Positions 34,264 through 42,895 of a stretch of DNA of 64,000 nt are shown in pieces. This DNA is from Haloferax marinisediminis (lineage in GTDB: Archaea > Halobacteriota > Halobacteria > Halobacteriales > Haloferacaceae), in assembly GCF_009674585.1 (NCBI RefSeq), contig NZ_WKJP01000001.1, positions 2,666,001 to 2,730,000 of the forward strand, given 5' to 3'. The notes under the pieces were generated by a model that ran no database searches, was not told the DNA's origin, and was given only the letters and a program-made list of their open reading frames with translations. Position numbers and translations under genes: made by a program. The number at the start of each line of letters is the position of its first letter. Position 1 is the first letter of the stretch.

Positions 34264-34643
34264 TGGCAGACACGGGTTACGACGAGTGGTTGGCCGCCAT
34301 CGCCGACGGAGAGGGCTACTACCTCGCTTGCCCCGACGGCCACGGGTCGCTCCCACCGCGGCGCTCCTGTCCGCACTGTGGAGACGCTGAACTGACCGAA
34401 GAACCGCTCCCCGAGACGGGTACCGTGGTCACCTTCACCGAGATTCACGTCCCCGCGCCGGACTTCGCCGACGCGGCACCGTACGTGACGGCAATCGCCA
34501 CCTTTGGTCCCGTCCGACTCACGGGCGTCGTCCGCGACGTCCCCAACGCAGAGGTCGAACTCGGGATGAACGTCACGCCTGACGCCGACGTGAACGAGAC
34601 GACTGGCGAGCAGTTACTCGTGTTCCACCCGGTCGACGAGTAA
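34263..34643 (+). CDS. DUF35 / OB-fold zinc-ribbon acyl-CoA-associated protein
   Basis: The 126-residue protein has an N-terminal rubredoxin-like zinc ribbon with LACPDGHGSLPPRRSCPHCG, then the OB-fold part with TGTVVTFTEIHVP and VRLTGVVRDV. In archaea the DUF35 protein forms a complex with thiolase and channels acetoacetyl-CoA. It overlaps the thiolase stop (TGATG), so the two are co-translated. No HMG-CoA synthase gene is in the window. Confidence 0.9.
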   Translation: MADTGYDEWLAAIADGEGYYLACPDGHGSLPPRRSCPHCGDAELTEEPLPETGTVVTFTEIHVPAPDFADAAPYVTAIATFGPVRLTGVVRDVPNAEVELGMNVTPDADVNETTGEQLLVFHPVDE

Positions 34644-34672
34644 CCGCACGCTGGGTACGGAACCACATAGTC

Positions 34673-34819
34673 TCAGTTTTCCTGTCGTTCGAGAATCTCG
34701 CCCGGTGAGGTCCACCCGTAGACGTACGACCCGATGGCCCACACCCAGAACCCTGCCGCAAGAAGCGCGATGGCACCGTAGAGGAACAGCGACATCGCGT
34801 CGAGCGTTCCTCCAAGCAT
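34673..34819 (-). CDS. 48-residue single-span membrane protein
   Basis: The frame encodes MLGGTLDAMSLFLYGAIALL and then AAGFWVWAIGSYVYGWTSPG, finishing EILERQEN. One long hydrophobic segment from residue 8 to about 35 forms a membrane helix. The gene begins 2 bases before the stop codon of the alpha/beta hydrolase gene on the same strand, so it is probably the last gene of a two-gene operon. It is too short for most gene finders. Function unknown. Confidence 0.6.
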   Translation of the reverse strand: MLGGTLDAMSLFLYGAIALLAAGFWVWAIGSYVYGWTSPGEILERQEN

Positions 34820-34821
34820 CG

Positions 34822-35748
34822 TTACGCGAGCGCGTCTCGGACTGTCTCGACGAAGGCGTTCGGGAACTCGACGTGCGGGAGGAGCATCGCTTCGTCGAAG
34901 ACGACGAGTGTGCAGTCGGCCGCTTCGGCGAGTTCTCGGCCGTCTTTCAGCGGCGTGATGTCGCTCTCACGACCCCAGATGAGCGTCGTCGGCACGTCGA
35001 GGGCAGAGAGTTCCGACGCGAGGTCCACGTCCGAGTTGAGGTAGCCGGAGATGAACGACGCGGGTGCAAACCGGGCGCCCTCCTGGTGTGCCGTCTGCCA
35101 CTCGTACGCTTCCCACTCGTCGCTCGCCTTCGCTGGGTCGTAGTAGCCGTGGTCGTCGTTGAAGTAACGAATCGACTGTCGGGAGGCGACAACGTTGAAA
35201 AGCGCCTCGCCGACGACCGGCGCGCGGACGAGTTCACGAAGCCACTCCTTGGGTTCCGGACCGCCCCGCTGGGTGGGACAGATGAGGACGAGGCGAGAGA
35301 CCGAGACGTCGTCTCGTGACGCCGCAGTGACTGTGTACGCAGACGTGAGCGACGACGCGACGACGGACGGGTCGTCGTACCGGGCGAGGAAGTCGCCGAC
35401 GAAGTCCTCGTAGAGTGCCGGGGAGTAGTACAACGGTGGACGGTCAGAGAGTCCGAATCCGGGGAGGTCCGGGGCGACGACGTGGTAGTCTTCGGCGAGT
35501 TCGTCGAAGATTTCGCGGAACTCACCCGACGACCCGGCCGCGTTGATACCGTGGAAGAGGACGAGCGTCGGCGCATCGGCGTCACCTGCCTCGACGTAGG
35601 AGACGGTCATCCCGCGCCAGCGGTACGTCCGTTGGTCACCGGAGAGCGGAGGTTCGAGCGGGCCAGCACGTTTCGAGAGGCTCGCGTTTGCGGCGACAGC
35701 GAGGCCGACACCGGCCGCAGCGAGACCGAGAACTCGTCGGGGCTTCAT
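34822..35748 (-). CDS. Alpha/beta hydrolase
   Basis: The 308-residue protein has the alpha/beta-hydrolase fold. The oxyanion-hole strand is LVLFHGINAAGSSGEFR near residue 60. The nucleophile elbow is unusual, VVASSLTSAYTV, with Ala and Thr in place of the usual glycines but a serine at the expected position. The acid is in WGRESDITPLKDG and the histidine in MLLPHVEFP. The first 25 residues (RRVLGLAAAGVGLAVAANASL) form a membrane anchor or signal. The substrate is unknown. Confidence 0.87.
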   Translation of the reverse strand: MKPRRVLGLAAAGVGLAVAANASLSKRAGPLEPPLSGDQRTYRWRGMTVSYVEAGDADAPTLVLFHGINAAGSSGEFREIFDELAEDYHVVAPDLPGFGLSDRPPLYYSPALYEDFVGDFLARYDDPSVVASSLTSAYTVTAASRDDVSVSRLVLICPTQRGGPEPKEWLRELVRAPVVGEALFNVVASRQSIRYFNDDHGYYDPAKASDEWEAYEWQTAHQEGARFAPASFISGYLNSDVDLASELSALDVPTTLIWGRESDITPLKDGRELAEAADCTLVVFDEAMLLPHVEFPNAFVETVRDALA

Positions 35749-35826
35749 GTCATCTAAGTGGCGCGCGATGACCTTAATTCGCCCGCCGGTAGCGGGGTCG
35801 ACTGGTGAAAATTGGTGGAGACTGGC

Positions 35827-36927
35827 TCAGTCGTCTCGGTCTTCGAGACACTCCCGAAGCGGTTCGATGACGGTTTCGGTGACCGCGTACGGGTCTGTCT
35901 CCTTGTCGACGACGGCGGTGGCGAAGTCGTCGATACCGCCACGGTGGTCCAGTTCGCGTTCGAGGAGTCTGTTCACGTCGCTCCGGAGCAGTTGCCGAAT
36001 CTCTTCGGCAGCGCGCTGTCGGGCCTTCTCTTCGAGTTCTCCCGACTCGGAGAGATACGTGTAGTGGTCGGCGAGCGTCTCGACGAGGGTGTCGATTCCC
36101 TCACCCGTCGTGGCGATGGTCTCGACGACCTGTGGCGTCCAGACCGGTTCTGGCTCGGGCTCTTCGTCTACTTCGTGAGAGTGGTCATTCCCGCCGTGAC
36201 CGTGGCCGCCGTGCGCACCGGCGTCGTCGAACGCGTCAGCACCGTGGTGACCCACGTCGAGATTCGCTCGTGGGTCGTCGCGGAGGTGAATCATCTCCTG
36301 TAGCTCGGCGACGGTGCGAGAGGCGCCCTCCATGTCTGCTTTGTTGACGACGAACACGTCGCCGATTTCGAGGATACCAGCTTTGAGCATCTGAACGTCG
36401 TCGCCGCTGCCGGGTTGGACGAGGACGACGACCGTATCTGCGGTCTTCACGACGTCGACTTCGTTCTGGCCTGCGCCGACCGTCTCGATGATGATTCGGT
36501 CCTTCCCGAAGGCGTCGAGCGCTTTGACGGCGTCTGCAGTCGCCGTCGAGAGACCACCGAGTTGGCCGCGGGCGCTCATCGACCGGAAGAACACGTCCAT
36601 GTCGCCGACGTTCGACGCCATGCGGATGCGGTCACCGAGGACGGCACCACCGGTGTACGGCGAGGAGGGGTCGACGGCGATAACACCGACCGTCTCACCC
36701 TGGTCGCGGTAGTACTTCGCGAGTTTGTCCACGAGCGTCGACTTGCCAGCGCCGGGGCTCCCGGTGATACCGACGACAGACGCGTGGCCCGTGTGTGCGT
36801 GAATCTCGGAGACGATGTCACGGTAGCCCGGTGACTGCGACTCGATTTTCGTGATGACGCGAGCGAGTGCTCTGTGTTCACCGTCGAGGAGTCGCTCGAC
36901 GAGGTCGGATTCGACCGCCTGCCCCAT
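35827..36927 (-). CDS. meaB: Methylmalonyl-CoA mutase-associated GTPase MeaB
   Basis: The 366-residue G3E-family GTPase acts as chaperone for B12-dependent methylmalonyl-CoA mutase. Walker A is ITGSPGAGKSTLVDKLA, the Mg-binding region is VIAVDPSSPYTGGAVLGDRIRM, the switch is IIETVGAGQNEVDV and the guanine motif is VVNKADMEG. An insertion near residues 240-265 is rich in His, Gly and acidic residues (HGGHGHGGNDHSHEVDEEPE). The start at ATG 36927 is 3 bases past the stop of the B12-binding protein gene; a GTG at 36933 would instead overlap that stop. Confidence 0.95.
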   Translation of the reverse strand: MGQAVESDLVERLLDGEHRALARVITKIESQSPGYRDIVSEIHAHTGHASVVGITGSPGAGKSTLVDKLAKYYRDQGETVGVIAVDPSSPYTGGAVLGDRIRMASNVGDMDVFFRSMSARGQLGGLSTATADAVKALDAFGKDRIIIETVGAGQNEVDVVKTADTVVVLVQPGSGDDVQMLKAGILEIGDVFVVNKADMEGASRTVAELQEMIHLRDDPRANLDVGHHGADAFDDAGAHGGHGHGGNDHSHEVDEEPEPEPVWTPQVVETIATTGEGIDTLVETLADHYTYLSESGELEEKARQRAAEEIRQLLRSDVNRLLERELDHRGGIDDFATAVVDKETDPYAVTETVIEPLRECLEDRDD

Positions 36928-36929
36928 CG

Positions 36930-37349
36930 TCACTTCCGCTCAGGCGCGTTTTCCTTCACGAAGTCGATCGTCTCCTGCATCGGCGTGCCGGGGCCGAAGA
37001 TGGCGTCGACGCCTTCGTCGAGGAGTTCGGGGCGGTCCTCTTCGGGGATGATACCGCCGACGATGACGAGTGTGTCGTCGAGTGCCCCGTACTCTTCGAG
37101 GCCGGCCATCACTTTCGGGACGAGTGTGTTGTGTGCACCCGAGAGGATGGAGATGCCGAGAACGTCGACGTCCTCTTGGACCGTCGCCTGAATGATTTCG
37201 TCAGGCGCTCGGTGCAGTCCGGAGTAGATAACCTCGAACCCTGCATCGCGGAAGGCGCGAGAGATTACGTGTGCCCCACGGTCGTGGCCGTCGAGTCCCA
37301 CCTTGGCGATGAGACACCGGATAGTTCGCTGTTCGGAGTCCGCGCTCAT
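36930..37349 (-). CDS. Cobalamin-binding subunit of methylmalonyl-CoA mutase
   Basis: The 139-residue protein is the B12-binding domain of an acyl-CoA mutase made as a separate subunit. The cobalamin-ligand motif is VGLDGHDRGAHV (DxHxxG), with SGL and GG motifs later (ISILSGAH, VIVGGIIPEED). I use the ATG of MSADSEQRT. The catalytic large subunit is not in this window. MeaB follows directly, confirming the mutase role in propionate or amino-acid carbon flow. Confidence 0.93.
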   Translation of the reverse strand: MSADSEQRTIRCLIAKVGLDGHDRGAHVISRAFRDAGFEVIYSGLHRAPDEIIQATVQEDVDVLGISILSGAHNTLVPKVMAGLEEYGALDDTLVIVGGIIPEEDRPELLDEGVDAIFGPGTPMQETIDFVKENAPERK

Positions 37350-37502
37350 ACGCGGAGGTTCGGTGTCACCCGATTTGATTCTAACGGAAGATAAGGAACG
37401 TTGCCGCTCGACCGACACGGCTGCCACAGCTCACTCGGCACAACCGCCGTCAAAACACTCGACGTGGGCGCCGTCGGCTCAGTCGGTGTGACCGCCGTCA
37501 GC

Positions 37503-39323
37503 TCACTCGCCGTGAGCGCTTCCGACGTACTCGTCGAGGAAGTCGGCAATCTGGGTGTACGCGTCGATGCGGTTCTCCAGTTTGGAGAAGCCGTGTCCCT
37601 CGTCTTCGAAGATGAGTTCGCGGACGTGGGCGTGCTTGCGTGCCTCCTCGACGAGTTGGTGGGCCTCGCTCACCGGAACGCGCGGGTCGTTCTCGCCGTG
37701 GAGGACGAACAGCGGCGCGCGAATCTTCTCGACGTTGTTGAGTGGCGAGATGGATTCGAGGAACTCCCGGTCGTCTTCGAGAGAGCCATACTCCGCCTCG
37801 CGGAGTTCACGTCGCCAGTCGCCCGTGTTTTCGAGGAACGTGACGAAGTTGGCGATGCCGACGATGTCGATGCCGGCAGCCCAGAGGTCTGGATACTCGG
37901 TCATCGACGCGAGCACCATGAACCCACCGTACGACCCGCCCATCGCGACGATTTTGTCGGGGTCGACTGCCGGGTGGTCGTGAAGCCACTCGACCGCCGC
38001 CTCGATATCGGCGACCGAATCCATCCGCTTTTCTACGTCGTCGAGGTGGCCGTAGGCTTTCCCGTAGCCTGCGGACCCGCGGACGTTGGGTTCGAAGTAG
38101 GCGTACCCGCGTGAGAGGAAGTACTGCTTTACCGACGAGAACGACGGTCTGCGCTGTGCCTCGGGGCCGCCGTGAATATCGACGATGACGGGTGTCTTCC
38201 CCTCGGGTGACTCTTCGGGGAGGGTGAAGAACGCCGGAATGTCGCGGCCATCGAACGTCGGGTAGTGGACGAGTTCCGGCGGGACGAACGTATCTCGTGG
38301 AATCCCCGCTGTGGCCGCGTGCGTCCACCGCTCTGCGTGGCCTGTCTCCAGTTCGACGACGTAGACGTTCGCGGTGTCGGCGCTGGCAGTGACCGTGATA
38401 GACGCTCGGTCGCCGTCAGGTGAGAACGAGACGCCGCCGGCGACGCCCTTCGGGAGGTCCGGTTCGGGGAACGTGTCAATCTCGTCGGGGCCGACGAGTT
38501 CGCCGAACGTGAGTTCGGTGTAGCCTTCGACGTTCCGAGAGTAGACGAGTTTGCGCGTCTCGTGGTCGATGCTGATTCCATCGAACTCGTAGTCGTCACC
38601 GGATTCGACGAGCGTGAACTCCTCGGTTTCGAGGTCGTAGCGGACGAGTTCGAGCGTGTCGCTGTCGCGGTCGGTCACCATGTAGATGTTCTCGCCGTCC
38701 GGCCCCCACTCGGGACTCTGGAATCGAACAGTGCCCTCGTGCGGCGTGAGATGCGTCAGTTCGTTCGTAATCAGGTCGAGGACGTACACGTCCTGGTCGA
38801 AGTTCGAGTACGCCTCTTGGACGATGAGTTTCGAGTCGTCCGGCGACCACCCGCCGAGGGTGAGCCACCCGTCGCCCTCGTGGACGAGCGTGGCATCCAT
38901 GCCCGTCCCGTCGCGGTCCTGTACGTACACGTCGAAGACGGCGTTGTCCCGTCGATTCGACGTGAAGGCGAACCGCTCGCCGTCGTGACTCCACCCACCC
39001 CAGCGGTGTTTGGCATCGGGGTGTTCGGTCAGATTCTCGATGACGCCCGTGTCGGGTTCGAGACGGAACAACTGCTCGCGCTCGTTGCCGCCTTTGTCCA
39101 TCCCGAAGACGAGTTCAGGGTTCTCAGGCGACCACGAGGCGAAGGTGACCCGTTCGTCGTAGAACGTTCGTTGTTCGGGCCAGACGCCGGGGCCGTCGAC
39201 GGTCCACACCTGTGGGACGCCCGTCGTGTCCATGAGAAACGAGAGTCGCTCCCCGTCGGGGGCGAAAGAAGCACCATAGGCGCTCCTGATGTGCAGGTAG
39301 CGCTCGATATCGTAGGTTCGCAT
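37503..39323 (-). CDS. S9 family prolyl oligopeptidase-like peptidase
   Basis: The 606-residue protein has an N-terminal beta-propeller (residues 1-350) and a C-terminal alpha/beta-hydrolase domain. The catalytic serine is in MGGSYGGFMVLAS, the aspartate in HGENDPRVPVSEA and the histidine in FEDEGHGFSKLE. The upstream oxyanion loop is IVDIHGGPEAQRRP. No signal peptide is seen, so it is cytosolic. I chose the ATG of MRTYDIERY. Oligopeptide hydrolysis is the expected activity. Confidence 0.92.
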   Translation of the reverse strand: MRTYDIERYLHIRSAYGASFAPDGERLSFLMDTTGVPQVWTVDGPGVWPEQRTFYDERVTFASWSPENPELVFGMDKGGNEREQLFRLEPDTGVIENLTEHPDAKHRWGGWSHDGERFAFTSNRRDNAVFDVYVQDRDGTGMDATLVHEGDGWLTLGGWSPDDSKLIVQEAYSNFDQDVYVLDLITNELTHLTPHEGTVRFQSPEWGPDGENIYMVTDRDSDTLELVRYDLETEEFTLVESGDDYEFDGISIDHETRKLVYSRNVEGYTELTFGELVGPDEIDTFPEPDLPKGVAGGVSFSPDGDRASITVTASADTANVYVVELETGHAERWTHAATAGIPRDTFVPPELVHYPTFDGRDIPAFFTLPEESPEGKTPVIVDIHGGPEAQRRPSFSSVKQYFLSRGYAYFEPNVRGSAGYGKAYGHLDDVEKRMDSVADIEAAVEWLHDHPAVDPDKIVAMGGSYGGFMVLASMTEYPDLWAAGIDIVGIANFVTFLENTGDWRRELREAEYGSLEDDREFLESISPLNNVEKIRAPLFVLHGENDPRVPVSEAHQLVEEARKHAHVRELIFEDEGHGFSKLENRIDAYTQIADFLDEYVGSAHGE

Positions 39324-39472
39324 ACCCCGAAGATTCGCGCGGTGGCGAGAAATCGGTTTGGGTGTCAGAAGTCCGAGAGTCGAGGGGACTGCGACTCGGG
39401 TCCACATACTGGGTGGCGCAGTCGCTCAGTCGGGTTAAAAGATGGTATCGAGTGAACGGCGTACTGCCGTGA

Positions 39473-39730
39473 TTAGATCATGTCTTCGGCCTTGAGCCCC
39501 TCGATGATGTCGTCGACGAGGCTCTCAGCGTCTTCGTACGGGAAGTCCTGGTGCTTGCCGAGCTTCGCGGCGAGTTCCATCGCGGTGATGGTCACACCGT
39601 CGGCTTCGAACTTCGTGCCCGGACCGTTCGGGAGGGCAGGAACGAGCGACATCTGGTTCTTGACAGGGAAACTCGCACCGGAGAACGCGTCCATGAACTG
39701 TTCGCGAAGTTGAGATTCGACGTCAGACAT
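39473..39730 (-). CDS. MTH865-like small protein
   Basis: The 85-residue protein resembles the MTH865 family, a small helical fold of unknown function from archaea and bacteria. Typical segments are QLREQFMDAFSGASFPVKNQ, LVPALPNGPGTKFE, VTITAMELAAKLGKH and the C-terminal DAESLVDDIIEGL. It stands alone with an A/T-rich promoter area upstream. No catalytic residues are apparent. Confidence 0.8.
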   Translation of the reverse strand: MSDVESQLREQFMDAFSGASFPVKNQMSLVPALPNGPGTKFEADGVTITAMELAAKLGKHQDFPYEDAESLVDDIIEGLKAEDMI

Positions 39731-39885
39731 ACCTTGAAGGTACAGAGTGACGTGGAAAAACGTTCCGGAACAACCATAAACTATTTAGAAGTTTCTCAAA
39801 ACCGCGTCCAGTGGTCGCAGTGTGAGAGCCGGCCGCCTCGTCCGGGACTGATGGACTTATCTACAACGGCAATTCATGCAGAATC

Positions 39886-40932
39886 ATGGACTTCGACTTC
39901 GACCGTCTGAAGCAACTCACAGAGACTAGTGGTGTCCCCGGCTACGAGGACCGGATTCGCGCCCTCGTCCGCGAGGACCTCGAAGCGACGACCGACCACG
40001 TGAGCGTCGACGCGATGGGCAACGTCGTCGGCACCATCGAAGGCGAGAGCGACTACGAAGTCGCCGTCGCGGCTCACATGGACGAAATCGGATTTATGGT
40101 CCGTCACGTCAACGAGGACGGCTTCCTCCAACTGGATGCCCTCGGTGGCTGGGACCCTCGCGTCCTGAAGGCCCAGCGCGTCACGGTCCACGCCGAGAGT
40201 GGCGATTTCACCGGCGTCATCGGCTCTGTCCCGCCGCACACGCTCACTGAAGAGCAGAAGAAGAAGGAACCGAAGGTGGAAGACGTGTTCGTCGACCTCG
40301 GTCTCCCCTCCGAGACGGTCGAAGAGGAAATTTCCGTCGGCGACCTCGTGACGATGGAGCAGACGACCGTCCAGATGGGCGACCACGTCACGGGCAAAGC
40401 CATCGACGACCGCGTCTGCCTGTTCGCCATGCTCGAAGCGGCCCGTCGCATCGAGAACCCCGAAGTCACCATCCACTTCGCTGCAACCGTCCAAGAGGAA
40501 GTCGGCCTCCGCGGCGCGCAAGCACTGGGCGTCGACCTCGACCCCGACCTCGCACTCGGTCTCGACACGACCGTCGCCAACGACGTTCCCGGCTTCAAGC
40601 CCGCTGACTACGTGACGCAACTCGGCGAAGGTGCGGGTATCAAACTGAAAGACTCCAGCGCCATCGCCAACCCGAAGGTCCACCGTCGCCTGCGCGACGT
40701 GGCCGAAGAGAACGACATCGCCTACCAGATGGAACTGCTCCCCGCGGGCGGCACGGACACCGGTGGCTTCCAGAACACCTACGGCGCGAAACCCGTCGGT
40801 GCCATCTCGATGCCGACGCGCTACCTCCACACCGTGACTGAGAGCGTCCACAAAGACGACGTGACCGCGTACATCGACCTCCTGACCGCGTTCTTGTCGA
40901 GTGAGACCGGCGAGTTCGACTACACGCTCTAA
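39886..40932 (+). CDS. M42 family metallopeptidase
   Basis: The 348-residue protein is a cobalt/zinc aminopeptidase of the M42 (TET/deblocking) type, often misnamed endoglucanase. Metal and catalytic residues are visible in VAAHMDEIGFMV (H, D), GKAIDDRVCLFAML (D), AATVQEEVGLRGAQA (E, E), LGLDTTVAND (D), and a C-terminal His in SMPTRYLHTVTES. Such enzymes form large cytosolic assemblies that finish peptide breakdown after the proteasome. The gene has its own promoter. Confidence 0.94.
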   Translation: MDFDFDRLKQLTETSGVPGYEDRIRALVREDLEATTDHVSVDAMGNVVGTIEGESDYEVAVAAHMDEIGFMVRHVNEDGFLQLDALGGWDPRVLKAQRVTVHAESGDFTGVIGSVPPHTLTEEQKKKEPKVEDVFVDLGLPSETVEEEISVGDLVTMEQTTVQMGDHVTGKAIDDRVCLFAMLEAARRIENPEVTIHFAATVQEEVGLRGAQALGVDLDPDLALGLDTTVANDVPGFKPADYVTQLGEGAGIKLKDSSAIANPKVHRRLRDVAEENDIAYQMELLPAGGTDTGGFQNTYGAKPVGAISMPTRYLHTVTESVHKDDVTAYIDLLTAFLSSETGEFDYTL

Positions 40933-41040
40933 GCCGGCCGTGAAATAGCGGTCGGGGACCCGTCAAATTGAGGCGCGGTATCCTTCGGCCGACGGACGCG
41001 AACCAAAGTATTCACTACAGGCCCACACCAAGCGGCGGAC

Positions 41041-41667
41041 ATGACCGACGGCAACGTGGATATGTCTCGGCGGGCGTTCCTCGGCGCGGCCGCTGGTGGC
41101 GCGGCGGTTGCCGCCACCTCTGGCACGGCCGCGGCGCAGACTGAAGAACCAGACTTCGGCGGCTACCTCGACGGCGTCGACGGTGGCTACGAAGACCTTC
41201 GGGGACAGAGCGAAGTCACCATCGAGGTCGGCGCTGAGGGTAACGGCGGCGCACTCGCGTTCGCCCCCGCTGGTGTCTGGATCGACCCGGGGACGACTGT
41301 GACGTGGGAATGGACTGGCGAAGGCGGCGGACACAACGTCGTCGCGAGCGAAGGCGCGTCACTCGAATCCGGCGCACCAGTCGCTGAAGCTGGTACGACA
41401 TACGAGTACACCTTCGAAGAGGGCGATGCAGGTATCACGAAGTACCACTGCGCACCTCACGAGGCACTCGGTATGCTCGGTGCAGTCGCCGTCGGCGGCG
41501 ACGTCCCGACTGTCGAAGTCGGTGGCGGTGGCGGCGGCGCAAGCCTCCCGCAGGTCCCGGACAGCGCGAAGGCGCTCGGCGTCGCGACGACGTTCGCGAT
41601 GATTGCGACGCTCGGCCTCGCGTACTTCTTCATGAAATACGGCGGCGACTACGACATCCAGGAGTAA
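41041..41667 (+). CDS. Second membrane-anchored halocyanin
   Basis: The 208-residue protein is a paralogue of the halocyanin at 26720. It has a twin-arginine signal (MSRRAFLGAAAGGAAVA) and copper ligands H98 (GEGGGHNV), C137, H140 and M145 in HCAPHEALGM. A C-terminal membrane helix (GVATTFAMIATLGLAYFFMKY) ends the protein. The copper domain matches the first copy nearly residue for residue and, in places, base for base, while the ends differ. It stands alone between the M42 peptidase and a glycosyltransferase. It is a candidate electron acceptor for another terminal oxidase branch. Confidence 0.92.
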   Translation: MTDGNVDMSRRAFLGAAAGGAAVAATSGTAAAQTEEPDFGGYLDGVDGGYEDLRGQSEVTIEVGAEGNGGALAFAPAGVWIDPGTTVTWEWTGEGGGHNVVASEGASLESGAPVAEAGTTYEYTFEEGDAGITKYHCAPHEALGMLGAVAVGGDVPTVEVGGGGGGASLPQVPDSAKALGVATTFAMIATLGLAYFFMKYGGDYDIQE

Positions 41668-41739
41668 TCCCGTCGTTTCGTCCCCCGGTTTTTCACAGTG
41701 ATGAGCGACTGCGCTGTTCACGCATCCGGCGCGTCAGCG

Positions 41740-42798
41740 TCAGAAGAAGCCGAAGTCGTCTATCTCTGATTCGTACACCGACTCGAACTGACTGACGACC
41801 TGTCGGGAGTCGTACCGGGCGAAGTCTTCGTCGACCGTCCGGTGGTCGAATCCGCGGGCAGCGACGATCTCGTCGGCGAGTTCCTGTGGACTGGTGACGA
41901 GGGAGCCGCGTTCGCGTCCCTCGACGAGTTCGTGGGCCGCAGACCGAGCCTGATACTCGACGAGACTCACACACCCGCACGCGAGTGCCCACAGGAGGTT
42001 CGTGGCGAACGGTTCGCGCGTCGCCGTCTGCGCGAAGACGTGTGCGCCCTTCATGATGGGAACTGCCTCGTCCGCAGAGAGTTCGCCGAGGAACTCCACC
42101 CGGTCGTCGATTCGAAGGTCGCGTGCGGTCTGTTCGGCGTTCGACCGTTCGGTGCCGTCGCCGATGACGACGGCGTCCCAGTCTTTGTCGCGGAGTTCGG
42201 CGAGTGCGAGGAGGAAACTCTCGACGTTGGCGTGCTCGTCTAAGTCACGCGCGTAAACGACGTCCGCTCGCTCTTGGACGCCTGCCTCCCGAACGAGGTC
42301 CATGTCGATTGGTTCGGGCACGACGTGGGTCGCGTCCACGGACGCACCCAGTTCGCGCACCTGCGTCCGAATCATCTCGGAGGGGGCCAAGACGGCGTGT
42401 GGGGCCTTCGCCGCGCGGCGATACGAGCGCGACCCACCTCGGTCGTCTCGGGTCCACCAGTCGGCGACGACAGGGACACGCAAGAATCGCGCCGCGGCCT
42501 TGGCCGCCGTCACACACGACGGTGGGAAACTCGTGACCTGAATGACGTCCGGTTTGACCTCACGGAGGGCGAACGGGACTCGAGAGGCGAACCGCCCAGA
42601 CGCCGGCGAGTCGGTCACGCGGTGGTACGTCACGCCGTTCTGTGCGAACTCGATGACCTCGCCGTCCCACCACTTGGCACAGAGGACGACAACGTCGTGT
42701 CCGTGTTCGGCGAGGAGTTCGGCAGTTCGCCGCATTCGAATCGTCGCTCCCGTCTCTTCGTGGTGCGGTGTGTACATCGAGACGAGTGCGACTCGCAT
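41740..42798 (-). CDS. Glycosyltransferase family 4
   Basis: The 352-residue protein has a GT-B fold. The N-terminal domain begins MRVALVSMYTPHHEETGATIRMR and the C-terminal domain has VVIGDGTERSNAEQTA, VEFLGELSADEAVPIMKGAHVF and the EX7E-type region QTATREPFATNLLWALACG. It should add a sugar from a nucleotide donor, but the acceptor is unknown. I use the ATG of MRVALVSMY; a GTG four codons upstream is possible. Protein N-glycosylation or exopolysaccharide synthesis are common roles. Confidence 0.88.
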   Translation of the reverse strand: MRVALVSMYTPHHEETGATIRMRRTAELLAEHGHDVVVLCAKWWDGEVIEFAQNGVTYHRVTDSPASGRFASRVPFALREVKPDVIQVTSFPPSCVTAAKAAARFLRVPVVADWWTRDDRGGSRSYRRAAKAPHAVLAPSEMIRTQVRELGASVDATHVVPEPIDMDLVREAGVQERADVVYARDLDEHANVESFLLALAELRDKDWDAVVIGDGTERSNAEQTARDLRIDDRVEFLGELSADEAVPIMKGAHVFAQTATREPFATNLLWALACGCVSLVEYQARSAAHELVEGRERGSLVTSPQELADEIVAARGFDHRTVDEDFARYDSRQVVSQFESVYESEIDDFGFF

Positions 42799-42895
42799 AT
42801 TCGCGGCCACTACGCGCCGCGATAAAAATCCACGTCTTTCGCGTCCGAGAGACGACGCACACAGTCGAGAAAATCCCAGTCCACGTGGCCCGTCG

